A DNA stretch of 64,000 nucleotides from Tetracentron sinense (GCA_015143295.1 CM026568.1:16188607-16252606), one strand, 5' to 3'; shown: positions 1 to 12,205, counted from the stretch's first letter. Notes: generated by a model not told the origin, from the letters alone. Translations and numbers: made by a program.

Positions 1-193
1 AATTTCCAGACCAGTGGCATTGTCCCTGTGTCAACTAGACTCTGTTAGGTTATTTGCATACTTTCCATTTCTCTCGCTCTCCTATTTATTCTGACTCTTA
101 CCCCATACCTCCCATCTTTTCATGAGCAGGATCCTGAGCTAAGCACGTATTGGAAGAGTAAGCCCAGTTGATACCTGATCAACCAACTACAGC

Positions 194-1830
194 ATGGACC
201 CTCGAGATGGCCAGGAGACTGACCCTGACATCCCAACATCACAACCTTAGGCCCCAGATTTTGAGGCAAGATTAGAGGAGAACACTTAGAACATAGAAGA
301 TCTGAAAAGCATTGTCCAGGATTTTATGCAGACAGTGACTCAAGCCCTCTCTTCCTCCAACTCTCAACCAGCCAATGACCCAAGACCATCACAACCTAAT
401 CCACTATCTACTTCCAACCTTATCCCATCTACCATCAACATTACACCACCACTTGCTCAACCATCACTCTCCCTCAACATCCCCCTACTAGCAAACCAAT
501 AACGACCGAAATTCACCTTCAACATCCCTCCTCTGCCAGTCCAACCCAACCTGCTCATCATATTTCACCATCCATCATAGACCAGTTCGAGGACGAAGGG
601 GTCTGCCCACATATCTTCAAATTCAGCCCAAATCCCATATGCATACCGGGAGAGAATTAAGAAGCTGGAAGAAATGGTGAGGACAAGTCAGGGATCCCAC
701 AAGTCTACCAACTTCAAGGACATGTGCATACATCATGTGATCCAATTGCCCAATGACTTCAAGATACCCGACTTTGAAAAGTACAGTGGGAAGGGATGTC
801 CTGAGACACATCTGAGAGCACACCGCGGAGAGTTGTTCCAGCTCGAGCACGAGGACAAATTATTGGTCCAACTGTTTCAAAAAAGCTTAAAAGGGGCTGC
901 ACTACAGTGGTTCACCAAGATGGACCCTAGCAAGGTTCGGACTTGGGAAGACCTTTTCGAGACATTCATTGCCGAATATTCATACAATGTTGACCTGGTC
1001 CCGCAGAGGATGGATCTGAAGAGAATGTCCCAAAGGGACAATGAAACCTTCATCGAGTACTATGTTCGGTAGAAAGAAATGGCTGGAAAAATGAGCACCC
1101 CTCTACCGGAAGAAGAATTAGTAATAACTTTTCTCTCCATCCTCAAACACTCGCTTAAGACTCTCTTGGCAGTGCAACCAATCTCAGACTTCAGTACCAT
1201 GGCCAAGTGCGGTGCTAGGATCGAGACAACAATGGGTGACAGCGGGTCATTCGACATTTTTCAGGGAACAGAAGGTGCATCTTCTTCCCGTGCTCCAGTA
1301 CATCCGAGGAAAGACAACAGAAAGAAAGAGGATGAGAGACACATGGTAGCATTCATACCAGTTCGGGTCCCTAACTTACCTCAACAACAAGATCGATAAC
1401 CTCGACAAGCTTAGCAACACCAGGGGAAACTGCTCTCTCATCAAATGACCCTTGAACAGAAAAAGAAACGGGCATTCACTCCGCTTCCATACTCTCTATC
1501 AGTACTCTATTCTTTCCTATTGGAAAAGAAACTGATCATCCTGAAAGATCCCCAACTTCCACCAACTGTTCTCCCAAAGGGATACCGGCCCGAGCAACAC
1601 TGCGGATATCATCAGTCACCGGGGCACCCTACAGACAGGTGCTATGATTCAAAACATGCAATCCAGGATTTGCTGGAGATAGACAGAATCTGCTTCGCTC
1701 CAGGAAACACGGACATCGCTCAAGCTCCTCTCCCCAATCATGCTCCTCCTGCAAACTACGGTGCTTTAGCCAGAATAGTTCTGCAGCCGATCTTTGAACA
1801 AACTCCACTTTTGCTATGTCTCTAATTGTA
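194..1830 (+). pseudogene. Ty3/Gypsy-type gag remnant (retrotransposon capsid)
   Basis: This is a broken gag gene, encoding the structural protein that packages retrotransposon RNA. An ATG at 194 opens a reading frame that is soon stopped. The capsid (Retrotrans_gag) part is open at 674-1072, with the family signature GAALQWFTKMDPSKVRTWEDL followed by F-x-A-E-Y-S and R-M-D-L-x-x-M. Reading continues at 1079-1399 and 1445-1825 after stops. The last block holds a zinc-knuckle-like HCGYHQSPGHPTDRCYDSKH, typical of plant gag proteins. No protease, reverse transcriptase or integrase follows before the polypurine tract near 4,810, so the element looks non-autonomous. The family assignment comes from the gag motifs and is good; the lineage (Tat/Ogre-like) is a guess. 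Confidence 0.8.
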
Positions 1831-3620
1831 CCTCTTTCCTTGGTACCTTTGTCAACCATGATTGGCTCATAGTAATCCCTACTATCAGTCCAGTTCAAGC
1901 AAGTGGTCAGTGGCCCTTGTTTCGTTTGTTTTGTGTCAAGTCTGTCAAATTTTGTTATTTTAATAAAGCTGCTCTTTTCAGTCAAGCTTCATTGTGTTTT
2001 GAGATGCTTAATTTGGGTACTGAACTAGTTTCGAATGCCCAGGGAACAAAGTTGATCATTCAAATCAGTAGATGCTCTTCCTAGTTTGAACAAATCAAAA
2101 CAAGAGTAATTCAGGAACAGTGAAGACCCTCCTGAGCCATCAAATGTCAATCAACAGAAACGAGACGATGCAATGACCATACATGCTCTTGACCAATCGA
2201 GGAAATGATAGGAGGCCATCTTTTGATAAACCCTCACAATACCTCGCCTACCCATGCTACATACATCCGCTAGTTAGACCGTTGAGCCTAAATAGCCTTT
2301 CTTTCAAAACTCACACAAGAGCATCCCTTGAATGTCAAAATGACAATTCAAAAGAAGAACAACCAGCAAAGAGCAATCAACAAATGCGGCCTTTTGGTCG
2401 AACTACGTCATGACCCGATCCCTATTTGGGTATGTAGGCACCCCGAAATCAGGTTCGGTCATAACACAGTAAATGTGCCACAATACTAGGCAACCATGTA
2501 CTAAAAAAAAAGGTACTTGGGCAAAGGCAAAGCAAAGTTGTACCAAAGGATAAGGCCTAAAGAAGCTTGTTCTATCCCGATACCAAACAAACATCATAGG
2601 GTGCCCTACCCTTCCTAAAACAGAAACTTTGAGCCTCATCTCATTTCTAACCAAACCACGTTTCGTCCTAAAAATTAAGCCCCCCTCGATCTTGAAAGGA
2701 CTTGAGCATTAAGGGTCAGAAGCATTCACCTCTGTTTCCCCGCAGGCAAGGATGGGAAAAGAACGGAGAATCATCAAAAAAAGAATGAGAAAATACAAAG
2801 CTTGTATACCCAGACCTGGTGAAAACCCAAAAAGGTTTAGGGGTAAAAAATAGATGAATCAAACTCTGAGGCATAGTAAGGAATCATTAATCCTACTATC
2901 GCACAAAAATCACGTGAACCCAGTCTTGGTGAAAACCTGAAAAGGCACAGGGGCAAAAAAGGTACAATGACCAAAACATACAACTCAATCCTGGTGAAAA
3001 CCCGTAAGGGCCCAGGAGCAAAAGAGAGAAAAATAAGCCAATACATGCTTTGCAAATATCATTCCCCGGTAAATAAAGATCTACCACAAGGATGATCAAA
3101 ACATAGCCAGAAGGCAAAGGAACCTACCTAGGTCTCCCAAGGCAAGCGATCTCAGGCACAGTCAGTCCACTAGTCAATTGTCAGTCTACCACCAAACCAC
3201 CTGTCAGTCAGTTCTTCAGTCTTCTATACAGGTCTGTCACATCACTTGTCCCTCAATCCATCAGTATGTTGGCAAGTTTGCGTCAATAGTTCACCCCCAG
3301 TAGAGTCAGTTCAAAGTCGGCTACTCATTCCCGCTATCACAGCAGGAGTAGTGAAACCAGGGCAAAGTAAAGTCAGCAAACTATCTAGGGCAATACAGTG
3401 GTTTGAAGATCAGTACATCCCGGGGGGCAAGTACATACAGTTGAATCATCCAAGCCGAGGGGCATTTCAAATCCATCAGGCTATATATACAGAGAGGCAT
3501 AAGATTCGTGCAGCGACTCAGGGTCACGGCTCTCACTCTTATATTCAATTTCATCCTGCTTCAAAAAATCTTGAATTCTTACTCACTCCTGTCAGCTATC
3601 AATTCAAATTCATCCTCAGC

Positions 3621-4100
3621 AAGGCAATCGGCCAATTGTCTACACTATTATTGCACCCTATCTCTGGTAAAGCAGTTGGGCTGCTATCTTTACCCTCATC
3701 ATCTCGTAACCCTAGAAGACAATCGGACAGTTGTCTACAGCGTCGTATCCTTTCTTTGGGGAAGCAGTCGGGCGGCTATCTTTACCCCCATCATCTTGCT
3801 ACCCTGGAAGGAAATCGGGCAGTTGTCTACAACGATGCGCCCATCTTGGTGAATCAGTCGGGCAGCTGTCTTTACTCTTATCATCTTGCTACCTGGAAGG
3901 CAATCGGGCGGTTGTCTACAGTGGCACATAATCTCTCGGTGAAGTAGTTGGGCGGCTGCCTGTACCCCTATCTTTTTGCTACCCTGAAAGGCAATCGGGC
4001 GGTTGTCTACAGCGTCGCATCCTATCTCAGGTGAAGCAATCGGGCTGTTGTTTTTACCCTCACTATCTTTGTCAGACAATAGGGCGGTTGTCTGCAACAT
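3621..4100 (+). repeat. Tandem array, six units of about 90 bp
   Basis: A core like CAATCGGGCGGTTGTCTAC recurs at about 3,625, 3,720, 3,812, 3,901, 3,992 and 4,077, spaced 85-95 bp. Each unit has a second half resembling GCAGTCGGGCGGCTATC, so the unit is itself an imperfect dimer. Some units stay open in frame (233-codon ORF at 3,246-3,947), but the peptide is repeat-driven and resembles no protein I know. Confidence 0.85.
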
Positions 4101-4104
4101 CGCT

Positions 4105-4620
4105 TCTCCTTCACTATTAAAGGAGTATACTAGAATGGTCGTGTGGCCGGATTTCAATTACGGCCTCTTGTGAAGCTCATTTCTGCTTGACTAACTCACT
4201 ATTAAAGGAGTATACTATCACGGTTGTGTGATCGGATGTCAGTTACGACCTCCAGTAATATTAGTCTTGCACCCATCACCTTCTTTTTGCATTCAGCATC
4301 GCTTTCCCCTTCACTTTTAAGGGAGTATACTACAACAGTCATGTTGCCGGATTTTAGTTGCGGTCTCTTGTGAAGCTCATTTATGCTCTACTAGCTCACT
4401 ATTAAAGGAGTATACTGTCACGGTCGTGTGATCGGATGTTAGATACAGCCTCCAGTGATGTTAGTTTTGCATACATCATTTTCACCTTTACATTCTTCAC
4501 CATCATCTTGCCCTGCTAGCTCACTATTAAAGAGTATACTGTCATGATCGTGTCATCGGATGTTAGTTATGGCCTTCAGTGATGATGCTAAACTCGTACC
4601 CATCATTGCTTTGCTTATTG
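4105..4620 (+). repeat. Second tandem array with alternating spacing
   Basis: The core ACTATTAAAGGAGTATACT occurs at about 4,112, 4,197, 4,312, 4,397 and 4,522. Spacing alternates about 85, 115, 85 and 125 bp, which suggests a dimeric higher-order unit of about 200-210 bp. It follows directly on the 90-bp array. Both arrays sit just upstream of the 3' LTR. Confidence 0.75.
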
Positions 4621-4803
4621 ACCTCTGGTAAGGTGGTCGTGTGGCCAACCTTCATCTCATCTTTGGGGAATGGACGTGTGTTCATTCCCCGTATCCATCC
4701 ATGCTTATCCCCTCATGCTTATCCATCATGCTTGCTTACTTAAGTGTAAAAATTGGTTGATTACAGTCTTTGTCATTCAATCACCAACTTGACACTCTCC
4801 GAC

Positions 4804-4816
4804 AAAGAGGGGCAAC
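4804..4816 (+). promoter_or_regulatory. Polypurine tract of the LTR element
   Basis: The purine run AAAGAGGGGCAA lies immediately before TGTCAGCACCC, the proposed first bases of the 3' LTR. In LTR retrotransposons this tract primes plus-strand DNA synthesis. Its place right next to a TG start supports both calls. Confidence 0.65.
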
Positions 4817-4879
4817 TGTCAGCACCCTATTTTTACACCCCCCGTAATTATGGTTAATTAACTTGACCATGATTAGTCC

Positions 4880-5100
4880 CGCCTAAACCCTAGGTCAACT
4901 TTAGTCTAAACCCTAGGTTAACCGTGTTTAAACCCTAGGTTCAAACCATAGGTAAACTCTTGACCATAGTTTAACCTAACCCTAAGACAACATTAGCCTA
5001 AACCCTAGGTAACCCTAAGTTAAACCCTAGGTAGTCCTAAACTCAACCTCACCTAAACCCTAGGTTAAGCCCTAGCTAGCCCTAGCATACCCTAGTTCAA
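4880..5100 (+). repeat. AAACCCTAGG-rich stretch in LTR
   Basis: Six exact AAACCCTAGG copies and several variants (AACCCTAAG, AACCATAGG) lie within about 220 bp near the LTR start. The core AAACCCTA resembles the plant telomere/telo-box word but is not a telomeric array. It may be a regulatory or simply a degenerate tandem sequence of the U3 region. Confidence 0.7.
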
Positions 5101-5114
5101 ACCATAGGTGGACC

Positions 5115-6062
5115 TAGGGCTACACAAAGCCCGATCGGCCCGATTGTGCGGCCCGGATCGGCCCGGCTCGGCCCGAGATTGGCTTGATCTTTTAGGCTCA
5201 ATAGGGCCAAGCTAAGCCTTAAAAAAAGCTTGAAACTAGAATCAAGCCGAGCTCGGGCTCACCCCTGTTTGATTCAGCCCGAAGCTTGGCTCGATTATAT
5301 TTGGATCGACCCGAAAATCGGCTCGGCTTGGCTTGTTTGAGTTGTTTCTAAACTATACATTTAATAAACTTTAATAAATTTTGAAGTTTGAAATTCATCC
5401 CTTTTTCTTTCTAAGGGTTAAATCTGTCAAGGAAAAGGTCACATCACTCTTTTGCTTGCCTTGCATGAGACGGCATCATAAAGAAGAGATGTCTTCTCTC
5501 TTCCTCTCAACAACCTTCTTTCTTCTTGTCTCTTCTCCGGTCGTTCTCACAGAGCATCTCTTCTCCGCCTGTTCTCACAGAGCGCCTCAAGCGCAAGATA
5601 GTAGCATCGTCCATAGATGGTGAAGAAGAAATCCAATCCCACACACAGCCGCCGCAACCGGCGGCACTGCCCCTCCCAAACGGCCGCACAACGTCCCAGC
5701 CGGTGACAATGGGCACCGCACCTCCTCATTGCACCCTCCGCTGCTATAGTTGCCGCCTTCCTTGCTTTCACTTGCAACCTAGCTTGAATCATTTCGGGAA
5801 AGGAAAAAAAAATGTTGCAGAGGAGAAAGGAAAAGATCTTTTCAACATCATTTGGGGAAGAGATGAATCATTTCGGGCCGAGCTCGAGCTAAGAAAAGCC
5901 CAGCTCGAGCTTGAATCATTTCAGGCCGAGCCGAGCTTTAAGCCAAGTTTCAAATTTCGGGCCGAGTTTCGAGCCGAGCCGAGCTTCGAGCCTAGAGTAA
6001 GCCCTTTCAAGCCGAGCCGAGCAGGGCAAAGCCCGATAAAGCCCGGCCCGAATACACCCCTA
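5115..6062. mobile_element. Non-autonomous hAT element (948 bp) with 8-bp TSD
   Basis: An exact 8-bp target duplication GGTGGACC flanks it at 5,107-5,114 and 6,063-6,070. The ends are imperfect inverted repeats: TAGGGCTACA on the left and TAGGGGTGTA when the right end is read on the other strand. Both ends lead into GGCCCGAGC/GGCCGAGC-rich subterminal repeats, a common look for plant hAT derivatives. Open frames inside (for example 5,526-6,185, which runs past the right end) are compositional, show no transposase motif, and are not called as genes. It sits inside the older LTR. Confidence 0.88.
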
Positions 6063-6070
6063 GGTGGACC

Positions 6071-7031
6071 CAAGCCCTTAGGGCCTAAAACCCATAGGCT
6101 AGCAAGCTGGGCCCAAGCATGGGCCCAAGAACCCAAAGCTAAGCCTTGCAGGTGGGCTTGGCCCTTAAAATTTAAAATCTCATAGTGTCGGTAGTCTCTT
6201 TATCGACATTAGTTTTTGGTCTAGTTTTTGAGTGGCGGTAGATGATCTACCGCTACAACTGTTGTAGCATGTTTTTAGATCTGCAACGCCACCCCCTGCA
6301 CTACCACCCACTCCAGGCCACCATGCCGCTTCCCCCACGCGTCTGAGCTCCCTCAGAGACCCCTCCACACGGCTGCAACCTCCACCCAACCTTGTCCTTA
6401 ATCCCTACCAAGCGAAGACCCCTGTAGGGAACCCCTGAGATATTTCTAACCCCCCATCATCCTCAGACCTCCCAAAACCCCTTCAAAAACCGAAGACCAC
6501 CCTTGTGGCAGCGCACCACCGTGGAGAAGCCACCACCATCCACCTTGGAAGCGACTCAGTAGAGTAAGGGCAACCCCTACTCTTCATTCTTCATATTTGT
6601 GGGCCCCATGTAAACCCTTGGTCATTTCCAGGGAGATTGGCCATCGTTTAGCTCGATAGGAGGGGTTCTCTGCCTCCTCCATAGGCAGTGCAACCCCAAC
6701 GATCTCCCACACCATCACATACTGTGCACAGAACCCCACTCCACCTCCACCAGCTTCTGGGGGGTTCTCGGATCATGAGAAACCCCCTGGACGCATTGTG
6801 GTACAGCCCTGATAGCTGGCTTTGTGTTTCTAGGAAAAATTAACAATTGCGGTAGAATAATTACCGCCACTTTCGACCCCTTCTTTTGCATAGGCTTTAG
6901 GTCGCATATGGTGAGGCTCTGGTCCATTCCAGAGCCTTTTTTGGACTCCTTAATCCCTTCTCCATCTTCCCTCAGCATTCCATGCTTGTGGGATCAGCTT
7001 AACCATGGTTAAGATGGGCAAAAAGAACCTG
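6071..7031 (+). other. Middle LTR segment between the two insertions
   Basis: The segment continues the interrupted LTR. It contains imperfect inverted copies of a GGTAGATGATCTACCG-type word near 6,236-6,265 and no protein or RNA gene that I can recognise. Confidence 0.4.
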
Positions 7032-7036
7032 CCCAG

Positions 7037-9553
7037 TGTCGCGACCCAAAACCCACCTTAGGAGTTAGAGTGAATCTTGGACGACTTATCATGACTTACA
7101 TGACTTGCTTGCCAAACCAACCTGCAAAACATCTGGAGCATACACAATAGAGGACAGTAATAGCGGAAACATAACTACAAAGCACAGCAGAAGTCTAAAC
7201 AAAACCTTTATGTGTACATATACATGATCCAAGTTTTATACAAAAAGGGAACAAAAGATGGTACGGACAGGCCCGCCAAAATACATCAATCTAATCTCTC
7301 AAGCTCACACCCACAGCTCACTCACTCAGAATCTACCACCTAATAGTAGCCCTCTACCGGAGGTTCCTCCACAGGTTCCTCGACGTACTCCTCTTCTACC
7401 CACAGGCCAGGAACACAGATATCAAAAGGAGAAGCCGCTCCACTATCACCTGCCGACATAAGAAGTACGGCTGAGCATGGAATACTCAGCGGGTACCAAA
7501 TACTAACCAATAGTCATAGCATAGCAATATATAAAGCAGGAAGCAATTCATATGATAATAGGAAAGTAAAGCAGTTTATAGTCATGCTTGCATCACATAA
7601 AGTCGATAAAACTCTTGAAATCATCGTGCACTTGACTTGACTTAAAGTACTCGTTTCGTACTTGAAAACTTGTCATGTCTGTCTTGCTTGATCTTGTCGA
7701 GCATGTCATGTCATGCGTGTCATGCGTGTTTGCTTGGAATTTAAACATGCTCATGTATTTGTGAATTACGCTTGTGAGATGCACTTGAGAGAGAAGGGAG
7801 ACCCTTCTTTCATGATATGCACTTGAGAGGGAAGGGAGTACTTGTGAGTGAGGGGAGTCCCCTCATGGATGGGTGGGAAGTGTAAACTCCCTCCTATGCA
7901 GTGCTTGTTCTTGTCCTCTTGTCAAAAGCGAAGTAAAACATATCGTAAGATATGTCCCACCTCTAACATCCTTCCTCTTAAAAATCATCGGTAAATCATG
8001 TCATGCATGCCGTGCTCGTGGAATTGTGTGCATACTTTCATTTGAAATTAAATATGACATTTGGGGATTTCAACAATACATAGCATATCAATGATTTGAG
8101 CAAATAATTATTCATGCCATTTAGGACAAACAAGCAATCACACTATCATAAATCCTAGCAAGTTCATAAGCTTATAAGCATACATTTCTTGAGTTACAAC
8201 TCATTCCCATCACCTTGGCATTTCATCAAACATGTAGTGTGTACGTTATTTGCCATCACCTAAATCTTACTTTTCTAGATGGGTTAAGCTCATGGCACAC
8301 ATGTGTGTTTATTATTAATACAATGCCCTTCCTATTTCATTCATCACATCACATTCATATGGCATCCATCGCCCAACATTTTCATCCACAACATCATCCA
8401 TCTCCTATTATGTTCATACTTTAGGGAAAACACTAAGGAATGGAAGAAAATAAAGAAAATGAACTAGGAGGGTAGCATAAGGTACCGACTTTAAATAGAG
8501 GAAGAAAACTCTTGAAAGAGTCGAGGTTGGACGCTGCCCTAGCTTTGGAAAATGAGCTCCTCACGTGTTTGAGCCTTGGATTGAAGGATCCAAGCCTTAG
8601 GAGTGATCTTGGGTTTTCAAAACTCTTGATTGCTTCAAGATGATGCCCTAGGGTGAAAACCCCTTTCTTGTCTTCTTTAAATCTCTCCAATTTGGTCTTA
8701 GAGGGTTTATGAAACCCTCTCTCACGATTTTTGGGTATATATAGAAGTTGGGGTGGTCAAAGACCAACATACCCTTAATGATTTGGCTTAAAATCGACCA
8801 AAACAAGCCAAAATCGCGAGGATCGGTCGACCGGTGGCGCCCATCGGTCGAACGGTTCAAAATAAGCTCTTTGGAAATATTTCCCATAGAAAAAAAAGCT
8901 GGTTCGGTCGACCGGTAGTGAGGTTCGGTCGATCGGATTTGTGTTCGGTCGACCGATTGCTGACCCGGTTTGGTATTTTAGCCATAACATTTGACTTCCT
9001 TATCTGATTTTTACGATTCAACTTGAGTTGGATTTTTCTTTGAAAGGGGAATCACTTTCATGTTTTATACAGCTCCTAATTTTGAGTTTTACTTAGTCTA
9101 AATGGGCCCACAAGTTGACTGATCCAACATAACTGCTGAATCGGCCACATACCACATTTTGGAAACCTCACGTTTGACACAACTTACGCTCAAAATCCGA
9201 AAAAGTGTAAAGCATGAACCTTTAAAAGGGTTTAAATACCTTTCCAAAAATTCAAGAATCACTAAATTCTGAACAGCGGTAAGAATTCTAGAGCTCCTTA
9301 AAGTTAAGGTATGTTACGGTATCCCTCTTTTTCACACTTAGGACTTTTACCACTTATGTTTTACTCTCACACACATTAAGTTGAAACTCCCTTGACACTT
9401 TAAAACATTAATAATACCATGAACATGAATTTGGAATCCAAAATCCTCTTTCGCATAGTAACACCACCATTACAAAATCCAAGGTTTTAAACCTTAACAC
9501 ACAATTCACTGGCACTATTCACAGCCCAATGAATTCGGTTCCGGGGTTCTACA
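7037..9553 (-). mobile_element. Solo LTR (2,517 bp), Ty3/Gypsy type
   Basis: Read on the minus strand it starts TGTAGAACCCCGG and ends GGGTCGCGACA, giving canonical TG...CA ends. A perfect 5-bp target duplication CCCAG lies at 7,032-7,036 and 9,554-9,558. No internal region is present between the duplications, so this is the product of LTR-LTR recombination. The TGTAGAA...CGCGACA ends match those of the LTR at 12,606-15,330, so they are relatives. No coding region is expected, and the open frames inside are not supported. Confidence 0.92.
8815..8965. repeat. Cluster of GGTCGACCGG palindromic words
   Basis: Within the solo LTR, GGTCGACCGG or one-base variants recur about five times in 150 bp. 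GGTCGACC is self-complementary. The cluster could be a short diverged tandem repeat; I infer no function. Confidence 0.6.
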
Positions 9554-10793
9554 CCCAGAATGTCGGTAAATACATTACCAACATTCTGGATTCTGTAAAA
9601 CAGTGATATCATGGCTTATGTGGGCCTAATTTGAGCCAAGCTTAGGGCCCATTACAGGCCCAAGATACGTGGTAACATTCTCATATCCTTACCTGGGCAC
9701 ACCAACCCATGTGCTACCTCCCTTGATCTCCCCCACGACTAGCCTACTTGTTGTTCCTGTAAAACAGGAATGGCAAAAGAGGCTTTACCATCATTCCCAA
9801 TACTCACTGTATTGAGCCCTGCATTACCTGAACAGCAGCCTTGGCCCAAAGCCGAGGCCCAAATAAAGATCCTCTAGGCCCACTGAGGTCCTGCCACGTG
9901 CTAGGCCCACGTTTGGACCATAGACCATGATCCTAACCGGGGTTAGTTCAACCCCGATTAACTTTTAACATTAGTTAAGCTTCCCTAGTTGAAAAATGCA
10001 CATAAAATCATAAAAACCAAGAAAGGTAGAAAAATTCAAAAAGACCAAAAAATAGCTTTTCTTAACTATAGTTAACCCTTAACCATGGTTAACTAAACCC
10101 TGTTTAGTATAATCATGGTTAAGTTTCCCAATTAGATAAATATCACATAAAATATCAAAAAAAATGAAAAATACAAAATCCAAAAGAGACTCACTAGCCC
10201 TTTCTTAACTATGGTTAGCCCCTAACCATGGTTACACTCTTCTAATCGCGGTTAGACTTACCTTTGTACTCGTGATCTCCCCGATCAATTAAACCCTAGC
10301 CTTCAGGGCTAGACCCTTGACCACCCTGTGCACACACACACATACCCCTAGCCTTGGCAAGGGCTCATGTGCCAGAACTACTTTGGTCTAATCTCACCCT
10401 GGTGAGTACGTAGGCAACCCTACTCAGGTTCGACCCTAGTCATCTAGCTTTCTATATTTCTTGGATTAGCATTCTTTTAAACACTTGGACATTTAATTAA
10501 AATTTGAGATTATAATTGGCTTAAGTTTAGGAAGTAGGTAACCGTTGTAAAACGGGGGTCGATCCTGGGGTGCCTAACACCTTCTCTGGGACTTAATCAA
10601 CCCCCTTACCCTAACTCTGATAGACCTTTTGCCTTATCCATAACAAACAATCCGGGACCTATCCCTTAGAATGAATAGGTGGTGACTCTCAAACAAACCA
10701 TATAATGTGAAATTGGGGTTGGAAAAATCTCATGCTCACATTGCATGTTTAGCAAAATAATCAAAATCACAGTGTAAGGTACCTTCAACCAAA

Positions 10794-12205
10794 TCAGTAG
10801 ATACCTGGACACCCATCTTGATATGGCGAAGGCTCTGCCCTGGTTTGCCAGAGGCGATTGTGTGGGCTGTTGGGGCCTAGAATCCTGAGAAGACCCCTAC
10901 TAGAAGACATGATGAACTGGGAATCTATTCCCCTAAGGTTGGGCTGGCGGTGGATGGTGAGGACAATCTCTAATAACATGTCCCTAGACACCACAATGAA
11001 AACATCCACCAAAAAGCTTTTGACAATCCCAGTATGCTTCCTCCCACAATAGCTGCAGAAATCACACCCCAATGTAGAAGATGATGGCTCCATAAATCGT
11101 GTAGCCTGCATAGTGGTGGGAAGAGAGACCTATGATGCAAACGGAGGTCCCTGAACTAATGTTGGCTGGGAAGTCTGGTGAGGGGCAATCCTAGCCCTTT
11201 TCTCAGGTGGCACTGGACCACTCGGCGATCTTTGTCTTCCTAAAAACCTCTCCCCAGGTGTTCACTTAGAATATAGAAACCCTATTCTTAATTAATGCCT
11301 TTAACCCTCGCTCAAACTTCCTCACTCGCATATGCTCTGTTGCGACCAAATAAGGTGCAAACCTCAACAATGCGACGAACCTGGCCTCATACTCAACCAC
11401 GGTCATCGCTCCCTCCTCTAGAGCCAGGAATTCCATCTCCTTCTACTCTCTAACAAAGGTTGGGATGCCTGTAAAAGGCATCCAAGAACTCTTCCCAAGA
11501 TCATGCCTCTCCTGCCTTGGCAGCATCCATTTGCCTCAGTGCAAATCCCCACCAATGCTCGACTTCACCTTCCATTAAGAAGGAAGCTCAATCTACCCGC
11601 TACTCATCAATGCAACGAAGCACCAGGAAAGTCTTCTCCAATTGCATGATCCAGGCCTCGGCGACCATCGGATCGATAGTCCCGTAGAACGTAGGAGGCC
11701 GGAGTTTCCTGAAAGCCTCAAGGCCTGTGGTGTGGTGAGCAGGAGAAGGTGTAGGTATCCCTAAGAATTCCAAGAACTCTTCCCAAGACCAAGCCTCTCC
11801 TGCCTTGGCAGCATCTCTCTCCCTCAATGCAGATCTCCACTAATGCTCGGCTTCACATTCCATTACGAAGGAAGCCCAATCTACCCGCTACTCATCAATA
11901 CAACGAAACACCCGAAAAATATTCTCCAATTGCATGATCCAAGCCTCGGCGACCATCGGATCCGTAGTCCCGTAGAACATAGGAGGCTGGAGTTTCCTGA
12001 AAGCCTCAAGGCCTACGGTGTGGTGTGCAGGAGAAGGTGTAGATACAGCAGTGGCAGCAGGCTGCCTGGCCGCAAGCATGGCCAAGGTCTTAGCTATCAA
12101 CCCCAAGACCTATATGAGGTTGGGCCGATCATTACATGATGGAGTTTCCCCTCCATTACTTCTTGTCTGGTGTCCATGACCCCGATTACCACGTCTCATG
12201 ATCGA
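10794..12205 (-). pseudogene. Ty3/Gypsy gag remnant, minus strand, with internal duplication
   Basis: The minus strand encodes broken gag. Near 12,106-11,888 it reads GLEAFRKLQPPMFYGTTDP then VAEAWIMQLENIF, the capsid start typical of Del/Tekay-like chromoviruses. A second, diverged copy of the same segment lies at 11,827-11,600, about 287 bp further downstream. Towards 11,111-10,794 there is a degenerate zinc-knuckle lead-in, CSYCGRKHTG. Stops and frameshifts are frequent. No protease or pol follows; the sequence is cut off near 10,790 at the end of the neighbouring LTR. The primer-binding site and LTR lie directly upstream on this strand, so this is the 5' end of a truncated element. Confidence 0.8.

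Larger units (their letters stand above)
1831..4816 (+). mobile_element. Non-coding internal region of the gag-only LTR element
   Basis: This stretch lies between the gag remnant and the 3' LTR, where an autonomous element would carry pol. I see no pol motif in any frame. Instead there are three copies of a motif of about 40 bp (near 2,815, 2,920 and 2,990) built on TGGTGAAAACC plus a purine-rich tail, then two tandem arrays. Loss of pol with retention of gag and LTR fits a LARD-like or other non-autonomous derivative that would need a helper. The window starts inside the leader, so the 5' LTR and primer-binding site are not visible. Confidence 0.6.
4817..10790 (+). mobile_element. 3' LTR of the gag-only element, interrupted by two insertions
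   Basis: The LTR begins TGTCAGCACC at 4,817 after the polypurine tract. The start is rich in AAACCCTAGG. It is split by a hAT element (5,115-6,062) and a solo LTR (7,037-9,553). The remaining segments, 6,071-7,031 and 9,559 to about 10,740, share composition: many TTAACC and AACCATGGTT palindromes and GTAGGTAACCGTTGT-like text. The end near 10,500-10,700 has the wording GTGCCTAACACCTTCTC and GGTGACTCTC, which I associate with Gypsy LTR ends. The exact 3' end and its junction with the next element are not resolved; 10,790 is an estimate. Without the insertions the LTR would be about 2.5 kb. Confidence 0.55.

Noticed and set aside
3246-3947. 233-codon open frame
   Set aside because: It spans the 90-bp tandem array of a retrotransposon, and the protein-like appearance comes from the repeat.
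5526-6185. 219-codon open frame
   Set aside because: It lies in a GC-rich, repetitive hAT derivative and runs past its right end into the host LTR. The peptide is a run of FRAE/SFEP-like repeats with no domain.
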